Assembly: GCA_963704855.1 (NCBI GenBank)
Contig: CAVPHY010000028.1
Span: forward strand, 434,001-498,000
Reading direction: 5' to 3'
Origin: SZUA-36 sp963704855
GTDB lineage: Bacteria; Pseudomonadota; Gammaproteobacteria; Xanthomonadales; SZUA-36
DNA length: 64,000 bases
Shown here: positions 43,694 to 52,307 of the stretch, in pieces
Numbering within the stretch: the first letter of the stretch is position 1
Layout: each line of letters starts with the position of its first letter
Notes under the pieces: generated by a model
Databases searched by the model: none
What the model was told of the DNA's origin: nothing
What the model saw: only the letters and a program-made list of their open reading frames with translations
Translations under genes and position numbers: made by a program

Positions 43694-43980
43694 CACATGT
43701 TGTCCACTTCTTTGGGAAGCTTGAAGTGGGTGGCATGGCGGTAGGGTTTGTCATCCATCGGATCGCAAAATGATTCGACATCACTTTCCTGCGATGCGGT
43801 GATATCGCTCGAACGCACCACCCAGACACTGACACCCTCGCTGCGGCGCAAGTAAACATCACGCGCATAATCGAGTGCCTGCGCCGGGTCCTCGGCGTGC
43901 AGGCTACCCACGTGGCGGTGATCGAGACCCCGGTTGGAACGGATAAACACTTCGAACAGGGGCAGGTTTTGCTGATTCAT
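43693..43980 (-). CDS. paaB: PaaB subunit of the phenylacetyl-CoA epoxidase
   Basis: This 95-residue protein has the full length of PaaB (about 95). Family segments are FEVFIRSNRGLDHRHVGSLH, ALDYARDVYLRRSEGVSVWV and the C-terminal KPYRHATHFKLPKEVDNM. PaaB links PaaAC heterodimers in the multicomponent monooxygenase. It starts 15 bp after paaA, and its stop codon shares one base with the paaC ATG. Confidence 0.95.
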   Translation of the reverse strand: MNQQNLPLFEVFIRSNRGLDHRHVGSLHAEDPAQALDYARDVYLRRSEGVSVWVVRSSDITASQESDVESFCDPMDDKPYRHATHFKLPKEVDNM

Positions 43981-43995
43981 TTCAAAACTCCGGTT

Positions 43996-44949
43996 TCAGG
44001 CGGCATCGCGCGCCTGGCGTTTCAATTCATAGGCATGCATGGCATCACGCACCCACTGGCCATCCTGCTGGGCGCGGATATGATGTTGCAGACGCTGGCG
44101 GTTGCAGGGACCATTGCCGGAGACCACCTGCATGAATTCCTCCCAGTCGATTTCGCCAAAATCATAGGAACCACGCTCCTCGTTCCACTTCAGATCCGGA
44201 TCGGGGATCTTGAGACCGATAAATTCCGCCTGCGGCACCGTCTGGTCGACAAACCGTTGCCGCAGGACATCGTTGCTTTCGCGTTTCAGTTTCCATTTCA
44301 TCGACTGACCGCTGTGTGCGGAATCCGAATCGTGTGGTCCGAACATCATCAGCGACGGCCACCACCAGCGATTCAATGAATCCTGCGCCATGGCCTTCTG
44401 TTCTGCGCTGCCACGCGCCAATGCCATGGTTGCCTCGTAGCCCTGGCGCTGATGGAAGCTTTCCTCTTTGCAGATGCGGATCATCGCACGTGAATATGGT
44501 CCATAGGACGTACGCTGAAGTGAAACCTGGTTGACGATGGCCGCACCATCCACCAGCCAGCCGATCATGCCGATATCCGCCCAGGTCAGGCTCGGGTAGT
44601 TGAAAATGGAGGCATACTTGGCCTTGCCATCGTGCAGGGCCTGGACCATCTCATCACGGCTGGTGCCGAGGGTTTCAGCCGCGCTGTACAAATACAGACC
44701 GTGGCCGCCTTCATCCTGGATCTTGGCGAGCAGCACAATTTTCCGGTAGAGCGTCGGGGCGCGTGTTATCCAGTTGCCCTCCGGTTGCATACCGATGACC
44801 TCGGAGTGGGCGTGCTGGGACATTTGCCTGAGAACGTTTTTACGGAAAGCATCGGGCATCCAGTCTTTGGGCTCGATACGCTGGTCGTTGGCTACTTTTT
44901 CTTCAAAAGCGAGAAGTCGGAGATCCTCTGCTGATGGGTTTTCAGTCAT
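43996..44949 (-). CDS. paaA: PaaA, catalytic diiron subunit of 1,2-phenylacetyl-CoA epoxidase
   Basis: This 317-residue protein matches PaaA (E. coli 309). Ferritin-like diiron ligands are visible in AKIQDEGGHGLYLY and ICKEESFHQRQG. The C-terminal WEEFMQVVSGNGPCNRQRL is highly conserved in the family. It adds one oxygen atom across the aromatic ring of phenylacetyl-CoA to give the 1,2-epoxide. It is the first gene of paaABCDE. The 128 bp upstream is shared with a divergent small gene and should hold the promoter. No paaX or paaR regulator gene is adjacent. Confidence 0.95.
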   Translation of the reverse strand: MTENPSAEDLRLLAFEEKVANDQRIEPKDWMPDAFRKNVLRQMSQHAHSEVIGMQPEGNWITRAPTLYRKIVLLAKIQDEGGHGLYLYSAAETLGTSRDEMVQALHDGKAKYASIFNYPSLTWADIGMIGWLVDGAAIVNQVSLQRTSYGPYSRAMIRICKEESFHQRQGYEATMALARGSAEQKAMAQDSLNRWWWPSLMMFGPHDSDSAHSGQSMKWKLKRESNDVLRQRFVDQTVPQAEFIGLKIPDPDLKWNEERGSYDFGEIDWEEFMQVVSGNGPCNRQRLQHHIRAQQDGQWVRDAMHAYELKRQARDAA

Positions 44950-45077
44950 TTATCTGGCCAGGGTTATTGGTTAAAAAGTTTAGTGTTCGATACAAATATT
45001 ACAGCAAACCAGGTGTCGGTGTTTTCTCTTGTCAATGGGTAGGGTAGGGGCGCTGGGGTGCAGTACAATTATCAGCC

Positions 45078-45269
45078 ATGCACCCACTTCATGAAAAAAC
45101 CGTATCCTGCCCCTATTGCGGAGAGCGTATCAACGTACTGCTGGATCCCTCAGTACCGCACCAGAATTACATCGAGGATTGCCAGGTGTGCTGCCGGCCG
45201 ATTGTTTTTGATGTAACGGTGGATTCTGATGATGAGGTGATTGTTTTTGTGAGTAGTGAAGGCGAATAG
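45078..45269 (+). CDS. Small CPXCG-motif cysteine-rich protein
   Basis: This 63-residue protein has CPYCGERINVLLDPS and CQVCCRPIVFDV, a paired-cysteine zinc-ribbon-like unit of the CPXCG small-protein family, followed by an acidic tail. The function is unknown. It is common as a single small gene in proteobacteria. It is divergent from paaA. Confidence 0.85.
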   Translation: MHPLHEKTVSCPYCGERINVLLDPSVPHQNYIEDCQVCCRPIVFDVTVDSDDEVIVFVSSEGE

Positions 45270-45453
45270 ATACTCTCATGGACCGGTGTTCAACCGGGAA
45301 CCGATCAGTGTGATTTTCGCTTTCGGAACCCGGCTTCGATTTCAAACCCAGCTTTGCCACCTCCCTTGCTGTGAATTCCAGCAAAATTGTTTTCACCAAT
45401 GCGTGGTTAGTCTCAAGAAACAGGCAGTGCTTAGGAAGTCGCGAAGGTGCAAT

Positions 45454-45698
45454 GACACGGTGGACGGTTGTGGCCTGTGCTCTCGGGCCAGCGGTCCCGG
45501 ATCAAGATCCGGGACTACCCTCGCAGCCGGCCGGGATAGACCCGAACATTGCGTTCGCAATGTTCGGGTCAACGGGACCGGCCTTACAGAACATCCTGTT
45601 CTGGGCGGCCTCGATCGGGCATCCCGCCCGATCGCCCCTAACCCGTCCGGCTACTCGGCGCTTCTAAGTTCGCCCAGACCACAACCGTCCACCGTGTC
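45454..45698. repeat. Nested palindromic element bounded by 20-bp perfect inverted repeats
   Basis: The ends 45454-45473 and 45679-45698 are exact reverse complements (GACACGGTGGACGGTTGTGG). Inside lie three more hairpins: 45494-45515 (10-bp arms, 2-nt loop), 45541-45568 (13-bp arms, 2-nt loop) and 45612-45634 (9-bp arms). No gene was found. The multi-hairpin design suggests strong selection for secondary structure, or a decayed mobile element. Confidence 0.72.
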
Positions 45699-45730
45699 TG
45701 AACCAGGGTGCACGACTTTCAGCTGAAGAA

Positions 45731-45931
45731 GCTCAACAGCCCGGGTGGGGTTTACTTCCCGTTTATCCGCCGAAGACAGGATTTCGCCAGGGGCGATTTT
45801 CAGGACGAAAATCGAGGGCTGACGGTACAGGATGTATCTTCAGCGCGGTCCCGATCAGGCGGAATCCTGGCTGAGGGAAGCCCGCAGGGCCGGATAAGAC
45901 CGGGAAGTAAACCCCACCCGGGCTGTTGAGC
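45731..45931. repeat. 201-bp element with 31-bp perfect inverted repeats
   Basis: Positions 45731-45761 and 45901-45931 are exact reverse complements over 31 bases (beginning GCTCAACAGCCCGGGTGGGG). The interior includes GGTACAGGATGTATCTTCAG at 45824-45843, followed by CGCGGTCC, a variant of the core at 741-767. It fills the rest of the 716-bp spacer between the CPXCG gene and the hycI-like gene, which has no supported gene. Confidence 0.75.
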
Positions 45932-45985
45932 GCACCGTCTGAATCGAAGCCTTCTAAACGCTAAAACCGTCGCTGGAACTCACAA

Positions 45986-46480
45986 TTAGTGCTGAACCAC
46001 CTGGATGGTATGTCCGCAGATATCCGGTAGTGAATCCAGCAGGTCGTCAAGTGTTTGGGCTACGGGTGAAGAAAGGCCCTTGCCGTCGCTGGTGTCGGCT
46101 GGCTGGACGGCCAACAAGGCGATGCGTGCGTGGGTCCGGGCCTTCATATATTCGGCCAGCATACGAAGTGAGCCCGCGTGGGTGGAAACACCTGAATAGG
46201 CAACCTGGTCGGGGTACAGGAGTCTGACTTCGCCCGGTTCACCACCAAAATCGGTGGCATCGACCATCAGTATGGTATTCGGATGCTTGTGCGCGGCGAC
46301 TTCAATGTAATCTTCCGGGATGATGCCCGCATCGATGACATCGTAGTCGGGCCGGTGTTCCAGTGCTTCGGCAAGATATGGCCCGATGGCATCGTCGTGG
46401 TGATAGCGGTTGCCGATACCCAGCAGACAGACACGTCCGTCAATAAAATGAGTCAATTGGTCTTTCAGTTGCTTATCCAT
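45986..46480 (-). CDS. Hydrogenase maturation endopeptidase (HycI/HybD family)
   Basis: This 164-residue protein has the M52 signatures LLGIGNRYHHDDAIGPYLAEAL near the start, VIDAGIIPEDY, LMVDATDFGG and STHAGSLRMLAEYM, with the metal-binding acidic and histidine residues in place. These proteases cut the C-terminal tail of the NiFe-hydrogenase large subunit after nickel insertion. YSGVSTHAGS is closest to HycI. A HypA gene is encoded 270 bp upstream on the same strand, but no hydrogenase subunit gene is in the window. Confidence 0.8.
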   Translation of the reverse strand: MDKQLKDQLTHFIDGRVCLLGIGNRYHHDDAIGPYLAEALEHRPDYDVIDAGIIPEDYIEVAAHKHPNTILMVDATDFGGEPGEVRLLYPDQVAYSGVSTHAGSLRMLAEYMKARTHARIALLAVQPADTSDGKGLSSPVAQTLDDLLDSLPDICGHTIQVVQH

Positions 46481-46746
46481 TTTTGCATTCCTATGCAGTG
46501 GTTCTGACTTGCTTCAATTCCAGATATCTTCAAATCGACCTGGTATTGCGATTAAACAAATTTGGCAGCTCCTGTCTTGATTATCTTCCCGCATACCTGA
46601 TATCTAATTGATCTGGATCAATTAAAAATATGCTTTTTGTGCTAGTAAAAATAAATACTTATGATGATTGCGATACGGTGGAGTATGATAAAAACTCAGG
46701 TGGTTTGGGCTCGGGAAATACGGCTCAGACCAGCCATAATCCGAAT

Positions 46747-47118
46747 CTAACTTTCCACACCATCCGTGCGTGTAATACCGCTTAGTTCGAGACGTAATAG
46801 CAGCAATTCATCACCCTGCGTCAGGTTTACCTGCCAGTCACCGCAGGACGGGCACAAAAGACGGTTAACCTGGGCTTCGCCGCTGGCACCGCATTTGCGG
46901 CACTCGACCACGATCGGTCCGGTCTGGATTTCAAGTTCGGCGTTTTCTGCAACCGTTTCCACCCGTGCAACATCGAACGCGCGGCTCAGCAGATCAGCTT
47001 CGACACCTGCCAGCGGGCCGATGGAAAGCACGATACTGTCCACCCGGCTTGCACCCTGTTCGCGTGCGATACGTTCGACCTGATCCATCAAGCCCTGGCA
47101 AATGGACATTTCATGCAT
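46747..47118 (-). CDS. hypA: HypA, nickel-insertion chaperone for hydrogenase
   Basis: The protein has 123 residues from ATG 47118; the start is decided by the HypA N-terminus MHEMSICQGL, whose His2 binds nickel. The zinc site is formed by CRKC and CPSC at about 73-76 and 89-92. HypA delivers nickel to NiFe-hydrogenase (and urease in some species). The gene lies 31 bp after paaG on the same strand. A hydrogenase maturation protease gene follows after 266 bp of AT-rich spacer with no gene. The rest of hypBCDEF is not here. Confidence 0.9.
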   Translation of the reverse strand: MHEMSICQGLMDQVERIAREQGASRVDSIVLSIGPLAGVEADLLSRAFDVARVETVAENAELEIQTGPIVVECRKCGASGEAQVNRLLCPSCGDWQVNLTQGDELLLLRLELSGITRTDGVES

Positions 47119-47149
47119 GTGTCGTTCTTCCTGGCAGCGTGCTGCGTTT

Positions 47150-47942
47150 TCAGACCCCTTTAAACCGGGGTGGCCGCTTTTCCAAAAAGGCAGCAACACC
47201 CTCGCGGTAGTCCTTGCTTTGTCCAAGGTCCTGCATGGCCTTTTGTTCCAGGTCGAGCTGGGCTGACAGGGTGTTGGAGCCGGATACGTGTAGCAGCTTC
47301 TTGATCCGGCCCAGCGCGGCGGTGGGCTGGTTCGCAAAATGGCCCGCTATTTTTTGAGCCTCTTCCTGCAACACATCATCGTCAACGCATTTCCAGATCA
47401 TGCCCCATTGTTCCGCGGTTTCAGCAGGCAGGCGGTCACCCAGGAGGGCCAGCCCCTTGGCACGTGCCAGGCCGACTGCGCGTGGCAGGTTCCATGTGCC
47501 GCCGGAATCCGGGATCAGGCCGATCTTGCAGAATACCTGGATAAAACTGGCGGAACGGGCAGCCAGCACGATATCGCAGGCCAGTGCGATACTGGCGCCG
47601 GCGCCGGCCGCCACACCGTTAACCGCACAGATAACCGGTTTGGGCAAGATTCATGATGCTGCGGATCAGGGGGTTGTAGTTTTCTTCTACCGATTTGCCC
47701 ACATCGGGCACATCGCCATCACCGGCAGAGGCCCGGTCACCCAGGTCCTGCCCGGCGCAGAAACCACGGCCGGCACCGGTGATCACCAGGCAGCGGATGG
47801 CCGGGTTTTCCGTCACCTGTCGCATGGCTATCCGGACTTCGGCGTGCATATCTAGTGTAAAGCTGTTCAGTGATGCGGGCCGGTTCAAGGTCAGGGTGGC
47901 CACGCCTTCTTCGATAACAAACGTAATATTGTTGAATTCCAT
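47150..47942 (-). pseudogene. paaG: PaaG-type enoyl-CoA hydratase/isomerase, split by one extra base
   Basis: The two frames join to a 263-residue protein that matches PaaG (E. coli 262) throughout: LTLNRPASLNSF, GAGRGFCAGQDLGDR, VEENYNPLIRSIMNL, then PKPVICAVNGVAAGAGASIAL and IGLIPDSGGTWNLPR. On the minus strand AATCTTGCCCAAACC should be AATCTGCCCAAACC; the surplus base is at 47646-47647. Without repair the protein ends ...NLAQTGYLCG after 107 residues. PaaG isomerises the ring epoxide to an oxepin and later shifts a double bond. It lies between divergent paaY and hypA. Confidence 0.85.
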
Positions 47943-48045
47943 GTTGGTTTTTCCGCTTTAAGCTGCAAAAGGTACAAATTGGAGCAATGTTTTGATAGTT
48001 GTGTATCATGCCTTTTTGTGAAGCATTTTATAAGGTCCATACTCG

Positions 48046-48633
48046 ATGCCTGTATACAGTCTTGAAGGAATCACCCCGGTTGTACATCCAAGTGCATTTG
48101 TTCATGAAACGGCCGTTTTGATCGGTGACGTAATAATCGGCGCCGGTTGCTACATCGGCCCGCATGCCTCGCTCAGGGGGGATTTCGGCCGGATTATCGT
48201 GGAGGAGGGCGCCAACCTGCAGGATACCTGCGTGATGCACAGCTTTCCGGGCAAGGACTGCATCGTCGAGCGTAACGGCCATATCGGCCATGGCGCCGTC
48301 TTACATGGCTGCCGCATAGCGATCAATGCCATGATCGGTATGAACGCTGTAGTCATGGACGAAGCCGTCATCGGTGAATCATCGATCGTCGGGGCCACTG
48401 CGTTTGTGAGTGCAAACTTCGTGTGCCCGCCGCGTAGCCTGGTCATCGGTGTACCGGCGAAAGTTAAACGGGCCTTGTCGGACAAGGAGATCGAATGGAA
48501 AACACAGGGGACACTTCAATACCAGCAACTTGCGAAGCGTTGCCGTGAAAGTATGCTCAGGGCCAAAGCATTGACCGAAGTGGAGGCCGGACGGTGTAGA
48601 ATGGATTCAAGTCGATTCGACTTCAAACCTTAG
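48046..48633 (+). CDS. paaY: PaaY, hexapeptide-repeat thioesterase/gamma-carbonic anhydrase-like protein
   Basis: This 195-residue left-handed beta-helix protein shows hexapeptide repeats (IGDVIIGAGCYIGPHASLRG) and gamma-carbonic-anhydrase metal histidines in CVMHSFPGKDC and NGHIGHGAVLHGC. A helical C-terminus closes it. PaaY hydrolyses dead-end CoA adducts that arise in the phenylacetate pathway. It diverges from paaG; the 103 bp between them should hold both promoters. The M48 lipoprotein gene follows 9 bp after. Confidence 0.9.
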   Translation: MPVYSLEGITPVVHPSAFVHETAVLIGDVIIGAGCYIGPHASLRGDFGRIIVEEGANLQDTCVMHSFPGKDCIVERNGHIGHGAVLHGCRIAINAMIGMNAVVMDEAVIGESSIVGATAFVSANFVCPPRSLVIGVPAKVKRALSDKEIEWKTQGTLQYQQLAKRCRESMLRAKALTEVEAGRCRMDSSRFDFKP

Positions 48634-48642
48634 GGAGGCACC

Positions 48643-50209
48643 ATGCGCCGCTTTCTGATTGTCGTTTTAAGCCTTTCATTCATGCTGACGGGTTGCAGTA
48701 TCAACCCGGTTACTGGCGAGAAGAACTTTGTACTTCCCAACCTCGATGAAAGCTGGGAGCGCGAAGTGGGTCAGCAAATGTATGCGCCGATGCGGCAGTC
48801 GCAGGGTGGTGACTACAAGCTGGATCCGGCGCTTACTGCGTACGTGGAAAGCGTAGGTAACCGTCTCGCCGCGCAGGCCAAGCGTGATTTGCCTTACGAA
48901 TTCCATGTTCTGAATGATTCCACTCCCAACGCCTGGGCCTTACCCGGTGGCAAGATCGTCGTGAATCGCGGGTCTGTTGACAGAACTGAATTCCGAGGCT
49001 GAACTGGCCGCCGTGCTTGGCCACGAAATCGTGCATGCCGATGCAGCCCACGGTGCGCGTCAGCAATCCAAGGGTATGCTCACACAGGTCGGCATGATGG
49101 CCGCGATGGTGTTCGGCAGTTCGATGGCTGATTCCGAGATGGGTCAGCAGGTTGCCATGATCGTACCGCAACTGGGGGCACAGCTTATTACCACCAAGTA
49201 CGGCCGTGATGCCGAGCGTGAATCCGATCTCTATGGTATGCAGTATATGTCAGCAGCTGGTTACAACCCGCAGGGCGCGGTGGAACTGCAGGAGACTTTT
49301 GTAAAATTATCGGCCAGCCGCCGCAGTGACTGGCTTTCCGGGCTGTTTGCATCGCACCCGCCATCGAAGGAACGGGTTGCCAACAACAAGGCTACCGCGA
49401 AGACTTTGCCGGATGGCGGTGAGTTTGGCCGGGATGTGTATATGCGCGAAACGGCGCGTCTGCGCGAAGCCAAACCGGCCTACGATGATTATGACAATGC
49501 CCGTAAGGCCCTGGCAGAGGACAAGACCAGGGAAGCCCGCAAGCTGCTTAACAGCGCACTCGAACGCGAGCCAAGGGAGGCCTTATTCCATGCCCTGTCC
49601 GGTGACATTTATTCTGCGAACGATAACTACACGAAAGCTGAAAGCGCATACAGTGATGCCCTTGGGTTGGATGACAGCTTTTTCTATCACTATCTGCGGC
49701 GTGGCCAGGCCCGTTATGAGCAACGGAAATACAACCAGGCCCGTACCGACCTGGAACGCAGCCTGAAACTATTACCCACGGCACAGGCCAACTTCCTGCT
49801 GGGTAATATGGATAAACGTGCAGGCAATATGCAATCCGCCCTCAAATATTACCAGGCGGCTGCGGGTTCCGGTTCAGCGGTAGGCCAGCAGGCTGAAAAA
49901 GAGCTGGTGCTCATCGATCTGCCGGGTAACCCCGGTAAGTATATCCAGACCGCAGCGGTGCTCGGTCAAAACGGCAAGGTGGGTGCCGCGGTTCGAAACG
50001 CATCACCGGTGACGGTGAAGAACATAACGTTGCGGGTGGAATATATCGATGCCAATGGAAAGATCCGCGATTACCGGCAAAGCATCGATCAGCAACTTGC
50101 AAGCGGTGAGCAGACGGTCGTGGCCACCAAGATAGGTGATATAAGCGATACCAACGAGTTGGCCAGGCGTGTGCGCGTGACCGTAGTGGGCGCAAAGGTA
50201 GTCGAATAA
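48643..50209 (+). pseudogene. M48-family metalloprotease lipoprotein with TPR domain, split by one extra base
   Basis: The first part has a lipoprotein signal (FMLTGCSIN) and runs to LPGGKIVVNRG. After one surplus base at 48973 the frame continues LLTELNSEAELAAVLGHEIVHADAAHG, with zinc motif HEIVH, EADRESD-like EVESDLYG region and C-terminal TPR repeats. The joined protein would have 521 residues and resembles YcaL/LoiP-type periplasmic proteases with tetratricopeptide repeats. As written, the first frame stops at 119 residues without the catalytic motif. It follows paaY with a strong ribosome-binding site (AGGGAGG) and ends 3 bp before the convergent paaZ. Confidence 0.83.
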
Positions 50210-50212
50210 ATA

Positions 50213-52258
50213 TCAGTTATCGGCACGCTCCACCAGGGTCATGATGTCGTAAACCGCCACGGTGACATCATCCTGGTTGGTGATTTCAGCATCCCAGACC
50301 ACGACACCCGTGGCGCGGTCTTCATCGGGCCGTCTTTCCTTGCGGATTTTTTCCTTTGCCGTCAGACGCACGCGGATGGTGTCGCCGATACCGACCGGTT
50401 CTGTAAACCGCAGGTTTTCCAGGCCGTAATTGGCCAGCAGAGGGCCCTGTGCCGGATCGACAAACAGCCCGGCGGCGGCCGATAAAACAAAGTACCCATG
50501 CGCCACTCTTTTTCCAAAAAGCGATTCCTTGGCACCGATCTCGTCAAAGTGGACATAGAAATGATCACCCGACAGGCAACCGAAGTTGACGATGTCGGCC
50601 TCGGTCACCGTGCGCCGGTGGCTGATCAGGGAATCACCGATCTGCAGTTCATCAAAGGTCTTTTTGAAAGGATGCAGCGGCCCGATCCGGGGTGTGGCGC
50701 CGGTGGTGAATTGCCGTGTAATCGCCGTCAGTGTATCCGGTGAACCCTGGATGGCGGTGCGTTGCATATAGTGCTTGATGGCGCGCGCACCACCCAATTC
50801 TTCACCGCCGCCAGCGCGGCCGGGGCCACCGTGAACCAGTGGCGCCAATGGCGAGCCATGCCCGGTGGATTCCTTGGCGCAGTCGCCGTTCAGCACCAGC
50901 ATGCGGCCATGCCACGCGGCCGCGCCAAGTACGATTTTTGCAGCTTCTTCATTGTCTGCAGTGACCAGTGAGCCCACCAGGCTGCCACGTCCCATCCTGG
51001 CCAGTTCAATGGCTTCATCGACATCCTTGTAAGGCAGGACCGTGGTGACCGGCCCGAAGGCTTCGACCGAATGCGGAGAGTCCGCGGTAAAGGGTTTATC
51101 GCAGTACAGCAGTGTTGAAGGGAAAAAAGCGCCCTTGTCACGATCGGCGCCCACAACATCAAATTCACGCCGGCCGCCGTAGACGATTTCGCAGCCTTCA
51201 GCCAGTCGGTCCACCGCGCTCCAGACATCTTCGGCCTGGTCTTTACCCACCAGCGATCCCATCCGGACCCCTTCGACCGACGGGTCACCGATGCGGGTGC
51301 TGTCGAGCCGTGAAGCGAGCGCCTCTATCACGGCGTCCACGTGTTGCTGCGGTACGATGGTGCGGCGGATGGCAGTGCATTTCTGACCGGCCTTGACGGT
51401 CACCTCCTGGGTGACAGCCTTGATGAACAGGTCGAATTCAGGTGTGCCGGGGCCGGCGCCCGCACCAAGTATGGAGCAGTTCAGGGAATCCGCCTCCATG
51501 TTGAACGGTATGCTGTTGGCGATGATGTTGGAGTGACTTTTGAGCATCCGACCGGTGGTGGCGGAACCGGTGAAGGTCACGCTGTCCTGCTCATCGAGGT
51601 GATCGAAAATGTCACCGGTGCGGCCACAGATCAACTGCAAGGCACCTTCGGGCAGGATTCCGGAAGCGATTATTTCCCGGACCATGGCCTCGGTCAGGTA
51701 GCACGAAACAGTGGCCGGTTTGACTATCGCCGGCACACCGGCGATCAGGCTGGGTGCGATCTTTTCAAGCATACCCCAGCATGGGAAATTGAAGGCGTTG
51801 ATATGCAGTGAGACACCGTGTTTGGCGGTCAATATGTGCCGCCCGACGAAACTGCCCCTGGCCGACAGTCTTTCCGTTTTTCCTTCCACCGCAAAGGTCT
51901 CGTTGGGCAGTTCGCGTCGCGCGATACCGGAGTAGGCGAAAACCGTGCCGATACCACCTTCGATGTCGATCCAGCTATCCGCGCGGGTGGCGCCGGTTTT
52001 CGCTGAAATGCCGTAGAAGACTTCCTTTTTGCTCAGAAGGTGCTTGGCCAGGGCTTTGAGCATATTGGCCCGGTCATGGATGGTCATCTTGCGCAGGGCC
52101 GTGCCGCCATGGCTGCGGCCGTGCTTCAGCATATCGGCAAAATCGAGCCCGCTGCTGCTGACCTGTCCGATTGCTTCGCCGTTGATGGCATTACGCACCA
52201 CCACGCCATCATCATTTCCTGCTATCCAGGCGCCACAGGCATAGTTCTCAATTTTCAT
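50213..52258 (-). CDS. paaZ: PaaZ, bifunctional oxepin-CoA hydrolase / semialdehyde dehydrogenase
   Basis: The protein has 681 residues, as in E. coli PaaZ. The aldehyde dehydrogenase domain (about 1-520) shows the catalytic glutamate in NMEADSLNCSI and cysteine in KAGQKCTAIRR. The C-terminal MaoC hydratase domain (about 540-681) contains GDSLISHRRTVTEADIVNFG and GDHFYVHFDEIGA. It opens the oxepin-CoA ring and oxidises the resulting aldehyde. It lies 49 bp after a 2-oxoacid dehydrogenase E2 gene on the same strand, which may be one operon. Confidence 0.95.
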   Translation of the reverse strand: MKIENYACGAWIAGNDDGVVVRNAINGEAIGQVSSSGLDFADMLKHGRSHGGTALRKMTIHDRANMLKALAKHLLSKKEVFYGISAKTGATRADSWIDIEGGIGTVFAYSGIARRELPNETFAVEGKTERLSARGSFVGRHILTAKHGVSLHINAFNFPCWGMLEKIAPSLIAGVPAIVKPATVSCYLTEAMVREIIASGILPEGALQLICGRTGDIFDHLDEQDSVTFTGSATTGRMLKSHSNIIANSIPFNMEADSLNCSILGAGAGPGTPEFDLFIKAVTQEVTVKAGQKCTAIRRTIVPQQHVDAVIEALASRLDSTRIGDPSVEGVRMGSLVGKDQAEDVWSAVDRLAEGCEIVYGGRREFDVVGADRDKGAFFPSTLLYCDKPFTADSPHSVEAFGPVTTVLPYKDVDEAIELARMGRGSLVGSLVTADNEEAAKIVLGAAAWHGRMLVLNGDCAKESTGHGSPLAPLVHGGPGRAGGGEELGGARAIKHYMQRTAIQGSPDTLTAITRQFTTGATPRIGPLHPFKKTFDELQIGDSLISHRRTVTEADIVNFGCLSGDHFYVHFDEIGAKESLFGKRVAHGYFVLSAAAGLFVDPAQGPLLANYGLENLRFTEPVGIGDTIRVRLTAKEKIRKERRPDEDRATGVVVWDAEITNQDDVTVAVYDIMTLVERADN

Positions 52259-52307
52259 TCAGGGTCTCCGAAAAGTTGCAGGGCAACTGGCCCGCGCAGC
52301 GGAATGG

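Noticed and set aside
45454..45931. Integron attC sites or a CRISPR array as an explanation for the repeats
   Set aside because: No conserved attC core sites, integrase or cassettes are present, and the repeats are inverted and of unequal length, not regular direct repeats with spacers.
42930..50209. Programmed ribosomal frameshifting in paaC, paaG and the M48 gene
   Set aside because: The shifts need skipping of single surplus bases at unrelated sequences without a slippery heptamer or consistent downstream structure; these families are not known to use frameshifting.
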